Below, one piece after another: positions 16,975 to 24,833 of a stretch of DNA of 64,000 bases. The position numbers were made by a program, and so were the translations under genes. Source of the DNA: an uncultured Oceanospirillaceae bacterium (lineage in GTDB: Bacteria > Pseudomonadota > Gammaproteobacteria > Pseudomonadales > Balneatricaceae); NCBI GenBank assembly GCA_913057435.1, contig CAJXNY010000014.1, forward strand, positions 1 through 64,000. Reading direction: 5' to 3'. Under the pieces are notes generated by a model. That model saw nothing but the letters and a program-made list of their open reading frames with translations. It was not told the DNA's origin and did not search any database. Position 1 is the stretch's first letter; each line of letters begins with the position of its first letter.

Positions 16975-17003
16975 CCGCGGCGCAGCAATGTGCCGCGGTG
17001 TCT
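16975..17003 (+). terminator. Attenuator-like hairpin before prpF
   Basis: ccgcggc (16975-16981) pairs with gccgcgg (16992-16998) and is followed by tgtctttt. This is terminator-like and lies 35 bases upstream of prpF inside the operon, so prpF output is probably lower than that of acnD. Confidence 0.5.
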
Positions 17004-17037
17004 TTTGCGGACCCTCTTTTTACAGGATATAAAGCCC

Positions 17038-18216
17038 ATGGCCCACGTACCCCAGATCAAGATTCCCGCTACGTATATCCGTGGCGGCACCAGTAAAGGC
17101 GTTTTCTTCAGTCTGCAGGACCTGCCTGAGTCTGCTCAGGTGCCCGGTGCTGCGCGTGACGCTATCCTGCTGCGCGTGATCGGCAGCCCGGACCCTTACG
17201 GTAAACAGACCGATGGTATGGGCGGTGCGACCTCCAGTACCAGTAAAACGGTTATCCTGTCCAAAACCAGCCAGCCAGAGCACGATGTGGACTACCTGTT
17301 TGGTCAGGTTTCCATCGACAAGCCATTTGTCGACTGGAGCGGCAACTGTGGCAACCTGACTGCCGCTGTCGGCGCGTTTGCCATCAGCAGCGGGCTGGTG
17401 GATGCCAGCCGCATTCCGGAAAACGGTGTTGCTGTTGTCCGTATATGGCAGAAAAATATCAGCAAAACCATCATCGCCCATGTGCCAATCACCAATGGTG
17501 AAGTACAGGAAACCGGTGATTTTGAACTGGACGGTGTCACGTTCCCAGCGGCAGAAGTACAGGTTGAGTTTCTTGACCCGGCTGACGGCGAAGGCGCGAT
17601 GTTCCCGACAGGCAACCTGGTGGATGATCTGGAAGTGCCGGGTGTTGGTACGCTGAAGGCGACCATGATCAATGCCGGTATCCCGACCATCTTCCTTAAT
17701 GCAGCAGAGATCGGTTACACCGGTGCTGAGTTACAGGACGCGATCAATGGCGACCCGGCTGCGCTGGAGCGTTTCGAGACTATCCGTGCCCACGGTGCGG
17801 TACGCATGGGCCTGATCGAAACCGTAGAGCAGGCGGCGGGCCGTCAGCACACGCCAAAAGTTGCCTTTGTTGCCCCGCCAGCGGATTACGTCAGCTCCAG
17901 TGGCAAGCAGCTGACGGCAGCGGATATGGACCTGCTGGTTCGTGCGTTGTCTATGGGCAAACTGCACCACGCCATGATGGGCACCGCTGCGGTTGCCATC
18001 GGCACTGCGGCAGCCATCCCAGGCACGCTGGTGAACCTGGCTGCCGGTGGCGGTGATCGCAACGCCGTTACCTTTGGCCACCCATCGGGCACTTTGCGTG
18101 TGGGTGCTGAAGCCAGCCAGGTTGATGGAAACTGGGCGGTGAACAAAGCGATCATGAGCCGTAGCGCCCGTGTATTGATGGAAGGTTTCGTTCGTATTCC
18201 GGGCGACAGCTTCTAA
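17038..18216 (+). CDS. prpF: 2-methylaconitate cis-trans isomerase PrpF
   Basis: A 392-residue PrpF-family protein (diaminopimelate-epimerase-like fold) converting trans- to cis-2-methylaconitate so that an aconitase can hydrate it to methylisocitrate. Visible signatures are IRGGTSKGVFF at the N-terminus, GNCGNLTAAVGAFAI and GHPSGTLRVGA. The start at 17038 is preceded by AGGA; the upstream ATG at 16990 lies inside the leader hairpin. It closes the prp operon and is followed by a strong terminator. The hydratase step is most likely done by AcnB, which shares the operator motif. Confidence 0.95.
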   Translation: MAHVPQIKIPATYIRGGTSKGVFFSLQDLPESAQVPGAARDAILLRVIGSPDPYGKQTDGMGGATSSTSKTVILSKTSQPEHDVDYLFGQVSIDKPFVDWSGNCGNLTAAVGAFAISSGLVDASRIPENGVAVVRIWQKNISKTIIAHVPITNGEVQETGDFELDGVTFPAAEVQVEFLDPADGEGAMFPTGNLVDDLEVPGVGTLKATMINAGIPTIFLNAAEIGYTGAELQDAINGDPAALERFETIRAHGAVRMGLIETVEQAAGRQHTPKVAFVAPPADYVSSSGKQLTAADMDLLVRALSMGKLHHAMMGTAAVAIGTAAAIPGTLVNLAAGGGDRNAVTFGHPSGTLRVGAEASQVDGNWAVNKAIMSRSARVLMEGFVRIPGDSF

Positions 18217-18314
18217 TATTCAGGTTTGAGTTACCGGGCTGCGCGTTCCCTGAACGGGTTAGCCTTAGAGACAAAGCGGAGGGGTGTGCCTATCAGCGTC
18301 TTCTCTGCTTTATT

Positions 18315-18344
18315 AGCCCCGTGGGAAACTGCGGGGCTTTTTTT
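18315..18344 (+). terminator. Rho-independent terminator of the prp operon
   Basis: AGCCCCG-tgggaaactg-CGGGGCT followed by seven T residues: a textbook intrinsic terminator about 100 bases after prpF. Confidence 0.9.
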
Positions 18345-18419
18345 ATGTGCGAAAATCGGAGGTAAGGCAGGAAAGGATGTTGATTTTAACCAGGTAAAAG
18401 CCCTGTTTGATAGTGGCAT

Positions 18420-18629
18420 TCAGGCCGCTATTAAACAGGACTCTCGTCCTTTGTGTTTGTCTGTACGCTGATAAGCACCTTTGCCTTTACGGGCTTTAAC
18501 CACCTGTGCCCGGTAGGCTTTTGAGGTGACCAGTGCAGCAAGGAAATTATCATTTATTTTGCCGCGCCCGGTATCGGTGGCTCCGTTGGTCGATGCGTTG
18601 TGTTGCATCGTTTTTGCTTTCGTTGTCAT
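18420..18629 (-). CDS. arfA: Alternative ribosome-rescue factor A
   Basis: A 69-residue basic protein matching ArfA: GRGKINDNFLAALVTSKAYR followed by the RNA-channel segment KKGKG-like ARKGKGAYQR and a basic KHKGRE tail. ArfA recruits RF2 to ribosomes stalled on non-stop mRNA when trans-translation fails. GGGAG lies seven bases before the ATG. A hairpin sits inside the last codons (18437-18450), the place where known arfA genes carry a terminator or RNase III site so that their own mRNA is non-stop and the protein appears only when tmRNA is overloaded. The gene is convergent with the prp operon. Confidence 0.85.
   Translation of the reverse strand: MTTKAKTMQHNASTNGATDTGRGKINDNFLAALVTSKAYRAQVVKARKGKGAYQRTDKHKGRESCLIAA
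18437..18450 (-). terminator. In-gene hairpin near the end of arfA
   Basis: On the minus strand AGGAC-GAGA-GTCCT, with a GNRA tetraloop, is followed by GTTTAA, all before the arfA stop codon. Termination or cleavage here would give a non-stop arfA mRNA, matching the self-regulation established for ArfA. The U-tract is short. Confidence 0.6.
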
Positions 18630-18697
18630 GGCGGTTCTCCCGTGAATGAACCGCCACTATACGCCGCTCGCGGCCAGCTGAGCAATCGTTAACCTCG

Positions 18698-19378
18698 CTA
18701 TGCTGGGCCCTTTTTCTGCATGACTTTACGGTCTATACCGCGTTCGCGGGCCAGCATCTGTGCTACTTTTTCAGCGTCCAGCGGGTCTTTTCCCTGCAGG
18801 AACAGCTCGATGTGCTCGAGCTGGTCATTACCCCAGAACAGCGCGTCTTCAATGATAAATGTCGGTACACCAAACACGCCCTGAGCAATCGCCTGTTCTG
18901 TTTCTTTATGAAGCAGGGCTTTGGTATCAGTCTGTGTGATCTTCTCCAGTACAACGTCCGCCTCGAGTCCTGCTGCGCTAACGATTCCCCTCAGGGTTTC
19001 AGTGCAACTCAGGTCAGCGCCCTGTGACCAGCCGGCGTCGAAAATTGCGCTGATCAGTGTTGTCTGTTTTTCCCCGCTGACTGCCGCCAGCGACAGGCGC
19101 AGTGCGGGCAAGGGATTGAATGGATGACAGTGGGGCGGGTTGAACTCAAAACCGTGCACCGCTGCATACCGATAACAGTAACGATACAGTGCGGCTTTTT
19201 TAGGCACGACCTCAGCAGGGCCTAGCTGGCCCCAGTGGTCCAGCAGTTTACCGAACACTACCGGGTGGGGCTCAAGAGTCAGGTTATATCTCTGGCACAA
19301 TGGCTGTAACGCACGCCAGCTGAAGTATGCATAGGGCGACAGGTAGTCAAAATAGAAGTGCAGGGTACGGGCTGTCAT
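18698..19378 (-). CDS. DsbA-family thioredoxin-fold protein, HCCA-isomerase-like
   Basis: A 226-residue protein without signal peptide. It starts TLHFYFDYLSPYAYFSWRAL, the N-terminal signature of 2-hydroxychromene-2-carboxylate isomerase and kappa-class GST relatives (Ser in the SPY motif where DsbA has its CXXC), and ends with the cis-Pro region GVFGVPTFIIED and ALFWGNDQLEH. These proteins act on aromatic or glutathione-linked substrates in the cytoplasm. The start at 19378 has AAGGAG upstream; a longer frame to 19465 has no such support. No aromatic pathway genes lie nearby, so the substrate is unknown. Confidence 0.82.
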   Translation of the reverse strand: MTARTLHFYFDYLSPYAYFSWRALQPLCQRYNLTLEPHPVVFGKLLDHWGQLGPAEVVPKKAALYRYCYRYAAVHGFEFNPPHCHPFNPLPALRLSLAAVSGEKQTTLISAIFDAGWSQGADLSCTETLRGIVSAAGLEADVVLEKITQTDTKALLHKETEQAIAQGVFGVPTFIIEDALFWGNDQLEHIELFLQGKDPLDAEKVAQMLARERGIDRKVMQKKGPA

Positions 19379-19524
19379 CGGAACTCCTTGCGTGTCAGGT
19401 GGGTTCTGGTACAGGTTACTGAACGTAACTGTGCGAGTAATCCTACCAGACTGAGTAGTAGGCAAGGTTATGTTCTTTCAGTAAATTGTGCCGCAATTAA
19501 TTGAATTGTTAAGTAGGGATGGTA

Positions 19525-19866
19525 ATGGAATACTTTATTTCTGGTATTAAAAAATATGTAGATTTCTCTGGCCGCGCACGTAGAAAAGAGTACTGGATGT
19601 TTATCCTTTTTCTGATGATATTTTATATCGTTGCAGGGGTTCTTGATACTGTTGCTGGTACCTACATATTTTCTCCGCTGGTGGGGATCGGTCTGTTCTT
19701 ACCGTCGATCAGTATCGCGACACGTCGTTTGCATGACACCGGTCGCAGTGGCTGGTGGCAGTTGCTCAGCCTGATCCCCCTGATTGGTGGCATTGTCCTC
19801 ATCGTGTTTCTGGCACAGGATAGCCGTGAGGGAAATAGCTTCGGTGCTAACCCTAAGACGGCCTGA
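19525..19866 (+). CDS. DUF805 membrane protein
   Basis: A 113-residue inner-membrane protein of the DUF805 family. Its signatures are YFSGRARRKEYW-like VDFSGRARRKEYWMF, then hydrophobic segments, RRLHDTGRSGWW and the ending SREGNSFGANP. I start at the second ATG (19525), six bases after AGGG; the ATG at 19519 overlaps this site. The function of the family is not established. It lies before another small membrane protein of RDD type. Confidence 0.85.
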   Translation: MEYFISGIKKYVDFSGRARRKEYWMFILFLMIFYIVAGVLDTVAGTYIFSPLVGIGLFLPSISIATRRLHDTGRSGWWQLLSLIPLIGGIVLIVFLAQDSREGNSFGANPKTA

Positions 19867-19996
19867 CCTCAGGCAGCTTTCCTTGGTGGGATACACCTCG
19901 TTGGCTGAATTGATCGCTGATGTGTATTAAGGTGTCATCCTGTCACTGGAACTGTATTGGGTGTGTCGGTCTGGTCTGCTTCAGGAGATGATGACT

Positions 19997-20476
19997 ATGG
20001 AAATAATGGATAATACGGAAGATCTTGAATACGCAGGGTTCTGGCCGCGAGTGGGTGCGTCGTTAGTCGACACGTGCCTCATCATGGGGGTGTCAGCCCC
20101 GCTAATTTTTTTAATTTATGGCGATGATGCCTGGTTATCTGAATCAGTTGTGATGGGGTTCTGGGACGTAATTCTCAATTATATATTCCCTGCCATGGCT
20201 ATAATTCTGTTCTGGTTTTACAAATCAGCGACACCGGGAAAAATGGCTTTTAAAATGAAAGTCGTTGATGCTAAAACCGGAGGGAAGCCTTCAGCAGGTC
20301 AATTAGTGGGGCGGTATTTTGCCTATTTTGTGGCGATGCTTCCGCTGTTTATGGGTATTATCTGGGTCGGTATCGATAAGCGGAAACAGGGTTGGCACGA
20401 TAAACTGGCCGGAACGCTGGTGATACGTGATCTTAGAAAAGAACCGGTCACGTTCGAAGCGCCTGTTCAGGAGTAA
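19997..20476 (+). CDS. RDD-family membrane protein
   Basis: A 159-residue protein with an RDD domain: the first segment FWPRVGASLVDTCLIM carries the Arg and Asp that name the family, the next part is hydrophobic, and KSATPGKMAFKMKVVDAKTG and KRKQGWHDKLAGTLVI are typical. AGGAG nine bases upstream supports 19997 among three close ATGs. The family is found in inner membranes, sometimes linked to ion transport; the role is unknown. A 19-bp perfect palindrome follows its stop. Confidence 0.85.
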   Translation: MEIMDNTEDLEYAGFWPRVGASLVDTCLIMGVSAPLIFLIYGDDAWLSESVVMGFWDVILNYIFPAMAIILFWFYKSATPGKMAFKMKVVDAKTGGKPSAGQLVGRYFAYFVAMLPLFMGIIWVGIDKRKQGWHDKLAGTLVIRDLRKEPVTFEAPVQE

Positions 20477-20478
20477 AC

Positions 20479-20518
20479 GTCCAGTCATGGCTATCGACAT
20501 CGATAGCCATGACTGGAC
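20479..20518. terminator. Perfect 19-bp palindrome between convergent genes
   Basis: The 19 bases from 20479 are followed after two bases (CA) by their exact reverse complement, ending at 20518. It lies between the convergent RDD gene and the gene ending at 20536, so it can act on both transcripts. It lacks a T-tract, unlike the other terminators here. Confidence 0.7.
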
Positions 20519-20535
20519 CGCGCTAGAGCGAACCC

Positions 20536-20994
20536 TCAGCCAGCGTTCAAAATACTTTCAATCTCTTCAATAAACGTTTTCAGCATAGCCAGGCACTGCT
20601 GACCGTCTGCATCGGTCATGTTGTTGCCTTCACGCAGTACATAGCGGCCTTCGTCCAGATCGTCGATATGGGAAAAGTAGAACGCATCCTTCCAGAATTT
20701 GCAGGGTACCGGTTCCGTTTTAAGGTGCTCACGCACGATGGCTTCATCTTTTACGTAGGGTAATACCGCCAGCGCTTTGTGTTTGTACACTTTAACAAAC
20801 ACACCTTCAGGCCAGTGGCCCAACCGGATATCCAGATCACACTTGATATCGGCGCCTTCCTTTTTGATGTAAACCTTTTTGACTTCAAAGCTGCCGCGCC
20901 AGTTGGCGAACATCTCACCGGAGAACAGGGTTGCCTCAAGGGTACTGAATTTGTGTTCGATTGCCTGGGTGATCTGGTTGATAGCGTTAGACAC
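20536..20994 (-). CDS. Conserved-looking hypothetical protein
   Basis: A 152-residue soluble acidic protein that I do not recognise. It has no signal peptide or membrane segment; it has a GHWPEGVFVKVYKHKAL beta-rich middle and an acidic helical C-terminus with Cys in QQCLAML. The start is GTG at 20994 with AAGGAA nine bases upstream, so the start call is good. It is convergent with the RDD gene. Two TATCAG.TGATA dyads lie upstream, between it and the divergent GGDEF gene. Confidence 0.7.
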   Translation of the reverse strand: MSNAINQITQAIEHKFSTLEATLFSGEMFANWRGSFEVKKVYIKKEGADIKCDLDIRLGHWPEGVFVKVYKHKALAVLPYVKDEAIVREHLKTEPVPCKFWKDAFYFSHIDDLDEGRYVLREGNNMTDADGQQCLAMLKTFIEEIESILNAG

Positions 20995-21079
20995 TGGAGT
21001 GTTTCCTTCTGCTGACTGGGCGGGTTAATCGCGATGGGTAATGTAATGTCGCCTGGACAGAGTGTATAAATAGTTATTC

Positions 21080-21153
21080 TTATCAGTTGATAAGCGGTGG
21101 CAACGGCTGTGCTGAAGACACCCAGCTCTGACCTCAGCGCTATCAGCTGATAG
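21080..21153. promoter_or_regulatory. Pair of similar dyads, centres 60 bp apart
   Basis: TTATCAGTTGATAA (21080-21093) and the perfect palindrome CTATCAGCTGATAG (21140-21153) share the core TATCAG.TGATA. They sit in the divergent region between the gene ending its start at 20994 and the GGDEF gene starting at 21332. A pair like this looks like two sites for one dimeric regulator. Confidence 0.5.
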
Positions 21154-21331
21154 TACGGAGGCAGGCCCTGGCTATTAACTCTTTGCTATGCATACAGTTT
21201 TCAATAAGGTTTATAGGGTTTATCATAGCGTAACAGCCGGAGGCCAGGGGTGTTATGGTGTTCAGCTATGCTGTTGCGCTAGCTACCATTACCAATGGCG
21301 GTAAATGACTGTAATCCCCGAGGAAAAATCA

Positions 21332-22258
21332 ATGTCTGGTGACGTGCTGTTTAATGCCCTTCTGGAAACCCTCTCAGATACGGTTCTTATCCTCGATGAA
21401 AATCAGCGAGTCAGTCGCTGTGGTGGCGATAGCGACTGGGTTCAGCCTTCAGCACTGCTCGGTGCGACGATCGCAACAATTTTCAGTCATGAGTCAGCCC
21501 TGTTACTTAATAACCTTTGTGGGCAGTTACGTCGTGGTAAGACACCTCCCCCAGTCGAGTTACACCTGACCCCCAAGACTTGCCCTGTACTGGCGGACCT
21601 TGGTTTGACACGTAATCAGCTTTGCCTGGTACGGGGAAAGCTGGCCGCTGATAACGTTATTCTGGTGTTGCAGGATATCAGCCAGCAGCGTGCAGCAGCG
21701 GCCTGGGCCAGTAAGCAGAAGGCGCGTGATCCGCTTACTCAGACTTATAACCGTAAGGCGCTGGTGCCTGTTCTTAACCAGGCCATCGCGCAGTCCCAAC
21801 GTTATGAATATAACTGTTCACTGGCACTGATTGATATTGATGGGCTGCACCGGATTAATCAGCGCTATGGGCGTGATGGCGGCGATAAGGTTCTGATGTT
21901 GCTTGCCGCCGAGCTGGAGCGGGTTAAACGCACTTCAGATTTCCTGGTACGTATCGGTGATGACCGGTTTGCCTTGATGTTACCGGAAACAAGCCAGGCT
22001 CAGTCCTTGCTGGTGGGTGAGCGTATTATTGATCTGGCCGCCGGGCTGGAGGTCAGCTCTGCCAATGGCCCCTTCCATTTTCAGGTCAGTATTGGTATCG
22101 CGACACTGGCCGGGCTGATTGATAATACGGAACAGATTATCCGTCGTGCGAACGCCAATCTGTTGACCGCCAAGCAGGAGGGGGGGAATCGTGCTCAGGG
22201 GGATGAGGTATTGAGTCACCTGACAGCGGGATCAAGCCCCTGGCCTGCTGGCACCTGA
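21332..22258 (+). CDS. PAS-like protein with degenerate GGDEF domain
   Basis: A 308-residue cytoplasmic protein. The first about 130 residues look like a PAS sensor (DTVLILDENQRVSRCGGD to VILVLQDISQQRAAA). The rest is a GGDEF domain opening with ARDPLTQTYNRKAL, but the signature is GDDRF (residues about 209-213) instead of GGDEF, so cyclase activity is unlikely. A role as GTP- or c-di-GMP-binding receptor or partner is possible. The start at 21332 has GAGGA seven to eight bases upstream; an ATG at 21305 is the alternative. Confidence 0.8.
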   Translation: MSGDVLFNALLETLSDTVLILDENQRVSRCGGDSDWVQPSALLGATIATIFSHESALLLNNLCGQLRRGKTPPPVELHLTPKTCPVLADLGLTRNQLCLVRGKLAADNVILVLQDISQQRAAAAWASKQKARDPLTQTYNRKALVPVLNQAIAQSQRYEYNCSLALIDIDGLHRINQRYGRDGGDKVLMLLAAELERVKRTSDFLVRIGDDRFALMLPETSQAQSLLVGERIIDLAAGLEVSSANGPFHFQVSIGIATLAGLIDNTEQIIRRANANLLTAKQEGGNRAQGDEVLSHLTAGSSPWPAGT

Positions 22259-22357
22259 TGTGCTGAGTCTTATAATCGCTAGCGCAGGCCGGTGCTGATC
22301 GGCATCGGCTTTCATCCTGTCATTCTGGCAAGTCTGTTTTTCTGCTGAGTATTTTCT

Positions 22358-23737
22358 ATGTCAACCCCTGCCGTGGCGTCGTCTCGCTGGCTGGCTTTAG
22401 CTAGCCTCTGTCTTGCCACATTTTTGATTCCTCAGGCGATGTCTGCGGTCAATATTGCGTTGCCGATGATTGCCAGTGAGCTGAGGGCAGATGCTGTGGA
22501 TGTCAGCTGGCTGTCCACGGTCAATCTGTGGGGCAGTGTGGTATTGATGTTACCGGCGGGGCGGCTGGCAGATATGCTGGGCCGTAAACGTATTTACCTG
22601 CTGGGCACATTGAGCTTTGCTCTGTCATCGTTACTCGTGTTGTTGCCACAGACGGTTGAGTCATTATTGCTGGTGCGCTTATGCCAGGGCCTGTCCAGTG
22701 CACTGGTGTTTGGCACGGCGATGGCGATGGCCAGTGCGCTATTCGATGACAAAAATCGCGGTATGGCACTCGGCCTTGTCTCAACGTCGGTTTATCTGGG
22801 GCTGACCTGTGGGCCGCTGCTGGGCGGTTTTCTGACCGAATGGCTGGGCTGGCGCAGTGTGTTCTGGGTGCCAGTACCGTTGTTGCTGTTATCCATTGTA
22901 CTGGTGCTGGCGGCGATCAAAGGCGACTGGCGCAGCCGTGAGCGGGGTCGCTTCGACTGGCTGGGCAGTGGGCTGTTCGCAGGCTGGACAACGGCGCTGT
23001 TCTTCGGCCTGTCTGGGCTGCCAGACTGGCCATATCTGCTACTGCTGGGTGCGGGTTTTATCCTGTTAGTGGTGTTTATTCGTCAGCAAAAAGCGTCCGC
23101 TCATCCGCTGGTGAATATTCAGGCATTGCAACAGAACCGGGTGCTGAGCCGCTCACTGCTAACCGGACTGTTTATGTATGGGGCCCATGTGCCGTTGCTG
23201 TTTCTGCTCAGCCTCTATCTGCAGTTTATTCAGGGGATGTCTCCGGCGGCCTCGGGCCAGCTGATCCTGTTGCAGGCATTGATGATGGCCTGCCTGGCAC
23301 CGGTGGCAGGGCGGCTGTCAGACCGCTTTGAGCCCCGGCTGATCGCGACCCTGGGGTGTCTGTTGTTCGCCGCTGGTCACCTGTGTTTGCTGGGTGTTGA
23401 TGCGCAGACGTCGATGGCCCAGCTGGCAACGGCGCTGATTTTACTGGGTGTCGGCTTTGGGCTGTTCTCATCGCCGAATAATAATGCCGCGCTCAGTGCC
23501 GTTAATAAAGACCGGCTCAGCATAGCCTCTGCCTTGCTGAGCCTGGCCCGGACCCTGGGCAATATGTTCAGCATGGCGATTGTGGTGCTGCTGTTTAACC
23601 AGATGCTGGGTTCGACCGAACTCAGTCCTGAGCAGTACCCGGCGTTGCTGGAGGTGCTCCAGCTGGCGCTTTGTCTGGGGCTGGCGTATAGCCTGATAGC
23701 AGCCTGGACGTCCTGGTCCCGAGGCAAGGTGCGTTAA
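22358..23737 (+). CDS. MFS drug-efflux transporter, DHA2 (EmrB/QacA) type
   Basis: A 459-residue major facilitator protein with about 12-14 hydrophobic segments. The TM1 motif MSAVNIALPMIASEL and the loop 2-3 motif GRLADMLGRKRIYLLG place it in the H+-coupled DHA2 drug-antiporter family, as does the WRSVFWVPVPLLLL region. It should export small toxic compounds; the substrate is not predictable. Its stop codon overlaps that of the convergent universal stress gene (shared TTAA at 23734-23737). Confidence 0.88.
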   Translation: MSTPAVASSRWLALASLCLATFLIPQAMSAVNIALPMIASELRADAVDVSWLSTVNLWGSVVLMLPAGRLADMLGRKRIYLLGTLSFALSSLLVLLPQTVESLLLVRLCQGLSSALVFGTAMAMASALFDDKNRGMALGLVSTSVYLGLTCGPLLGGFLTEWLGWRSVFWVPVPLLLLSIVLVLAAIKGDWRSRERGRFDWLGSGLFAGWTTALFFGLSGLPDWPYLLLLGAGFILLVVFIRQQKASAHPLVNIQALQQNRVLSRSLLTGLFMYGAHVPLLFLLSLYLQFIQGMSPAASGQLILLQALMMACLAPVAGRLSDRFEPRLIATLGCLLFAAGHLCLLGVDAQTSMAQLATALILLGVGFGLFSSPNNNAALSAVNKDRLSIASALLSLARTLGNMFSMAIVVLLFNQMLGSTELSPEQYPALLEVLQLALCLGLAYSLIAAWTSWSRGKVR

Positions 23738-24150
23738 CGTACCACCAGCACGGAGATCTCACAGTGCGAGGCCAGGTAGCCAGCATGCGAGGCAAAGATA
23801 TAATCAGCCAGGCCGGGAGCATGGGAGGCCATCACTACTAGGTCGAAATCATTATCCACGGCGGCCTGCATCAGTATCTGGTTCAGGTCGACGGCCGGAT
23901 CATGGCTGGTGCAGACGAGCGTACTGACCTGGTTCAGTCTGTGGTGGGCCGCCTGTTGCTGGCCAAATTCCTCCAGGCAACGCTGGAACTCTTCCGGATT
24001 GTGAGCAACCTCGTTGGGGCTGGTAGGGCAGATGCCGACGTAGCAGATCGGGCATAGATAGTGACGCGCCAGATCGGCGGCGACTGTCAGTGCTTTTTGC
24101 AGTGCGGCGGTATGTGCCAGATCAACTGGCACCATCAGTTTACTGTACAT
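23734..24150 (-). CDS. Universal stress protein, UspA family
   Basis: A 138-residue UspA-fold protein: N-terminal MYSKLMVPVDLAH, a middle DNDFDLVVMASHAPG and the C-terminus ISVLVVR. The usual ATP-binding G-2x-G-9x-G(S/T) region is replaced by a segment with ASHAPGLADYIFASHAGYL, so nucleotide binding is uncertain. It is a cytoplasmic stress-survival protein by family. It ends overlapping the end of the MFS gene on the other strand. Confidence 0.82.
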   Translation of the reverse strand: MYSKLMVPVDLAHTAALQKALTVAADLARHYLCPICYVGICPTSPNEVAHNPEEFQRCLEEFGQQQAAHHRLNQVSTLVCTSHDPAVDLNQILMQAAVDNDFDLVVMASHAPGLADYIFASHAGYLASHCEISVLVVR

Positions 24151-24320
24151 ACAGCGTGTCCCGTGGGTTGTTAGCAGTGCATTCAGTATTGCTGAAAAAA
24201 CCCCGCGTCGCCGATCCGGTTGCTAAGTCTATGCCTGTACACGGCTGATAACAGTTGTACCTGAGAGGTACACGCGCTTTAATGCTGCACTTTTCCGGCA
24301 GCAAGTGTGTAAGCAGTGAT

Positions 24321-24833
24321 ATGAAAGACTCCAGCGTTTCAATTGGCCTGATTAACCCGAAAAGCCCGACCAATGTGGGGGCTGTGATGCGTGCGGCAGG
24401 CTGCTTTCAGGCCGATGCCGTGCTTTATACCGGTGATCGTTACGACCGTGCGGCACGTTTCCATACCGATACCAAAGATGCGGCGCAGAATATCCCGCTC
24501 AGCGGGGTGGATGATCTGTTTGCCCATGTACCGGCGGGGGCAAAGGTCGTCTGTGTGGATCTGGTTGAAGGGGCGACGGCGCTGCCGGATTTCCAGCACC
24601 CGGAGGCTGCCTTTTATATCTTTGGCCCGGAAGATGGCACCGTCAGTCAGGCGGTGGTCAATCGGGCGGATGCGGTGGTGTATATCCCGACCCAGGGCTG
24701 CCTTAATCTGGCGGCAACGGTCAATGTTGTCCTCTATGACCGTACCGCCAAGTCAGCGTCTCACGCGGACGGTAATGCACTGATCCGCCAGAGCCGCGAT
24801 ATGAATAACCGGGTGAAAGTCAGCCTGGGCTGA
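24321..24833 (+). CDS. SpoU/TrmH-family RNA methyltransferase
   Basis: A 170-residue SPOUT methyltransferase core. The three motifs are clear: NPKSPTNVGAVMRAAG, FGPEDGTVSQ and IPTQGCLNLAATVNVVLYDR. The last two form the AdoMet-binding trefoil knot. Such enzymes 2'-O-methylate tRNA or rRNA. I start at 24321, because upstream in-frame codons (from 24255) have no family resemblance. It is not TrmL, whose motifs differ; the target nucleotide is unknown. Its stop abuts the stop of the convergent TonB receptor gene. Confidence 0.85.
   Translation: MKDSSVSIGLINPKSPTNVGAVMRAAGCFQADAVLYTGDRYDRAARFHTDTKDAAQNIPLSGVDDLFAHVPAGAKVVCVDLVEGATALPDFQHPEAAFYIFGPEDGTVSQAVVNRADAVVYIPTQGCLNLAATVNVVLYDRTAKSASHADGNALIRQSRDMNNRVKVSLG

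Noticed and set aside
18226-18471. 81-codon frame after prpF
   Set aside because: It runs through the prp terminator and over arfA on the other strand; no ribosome binding site.
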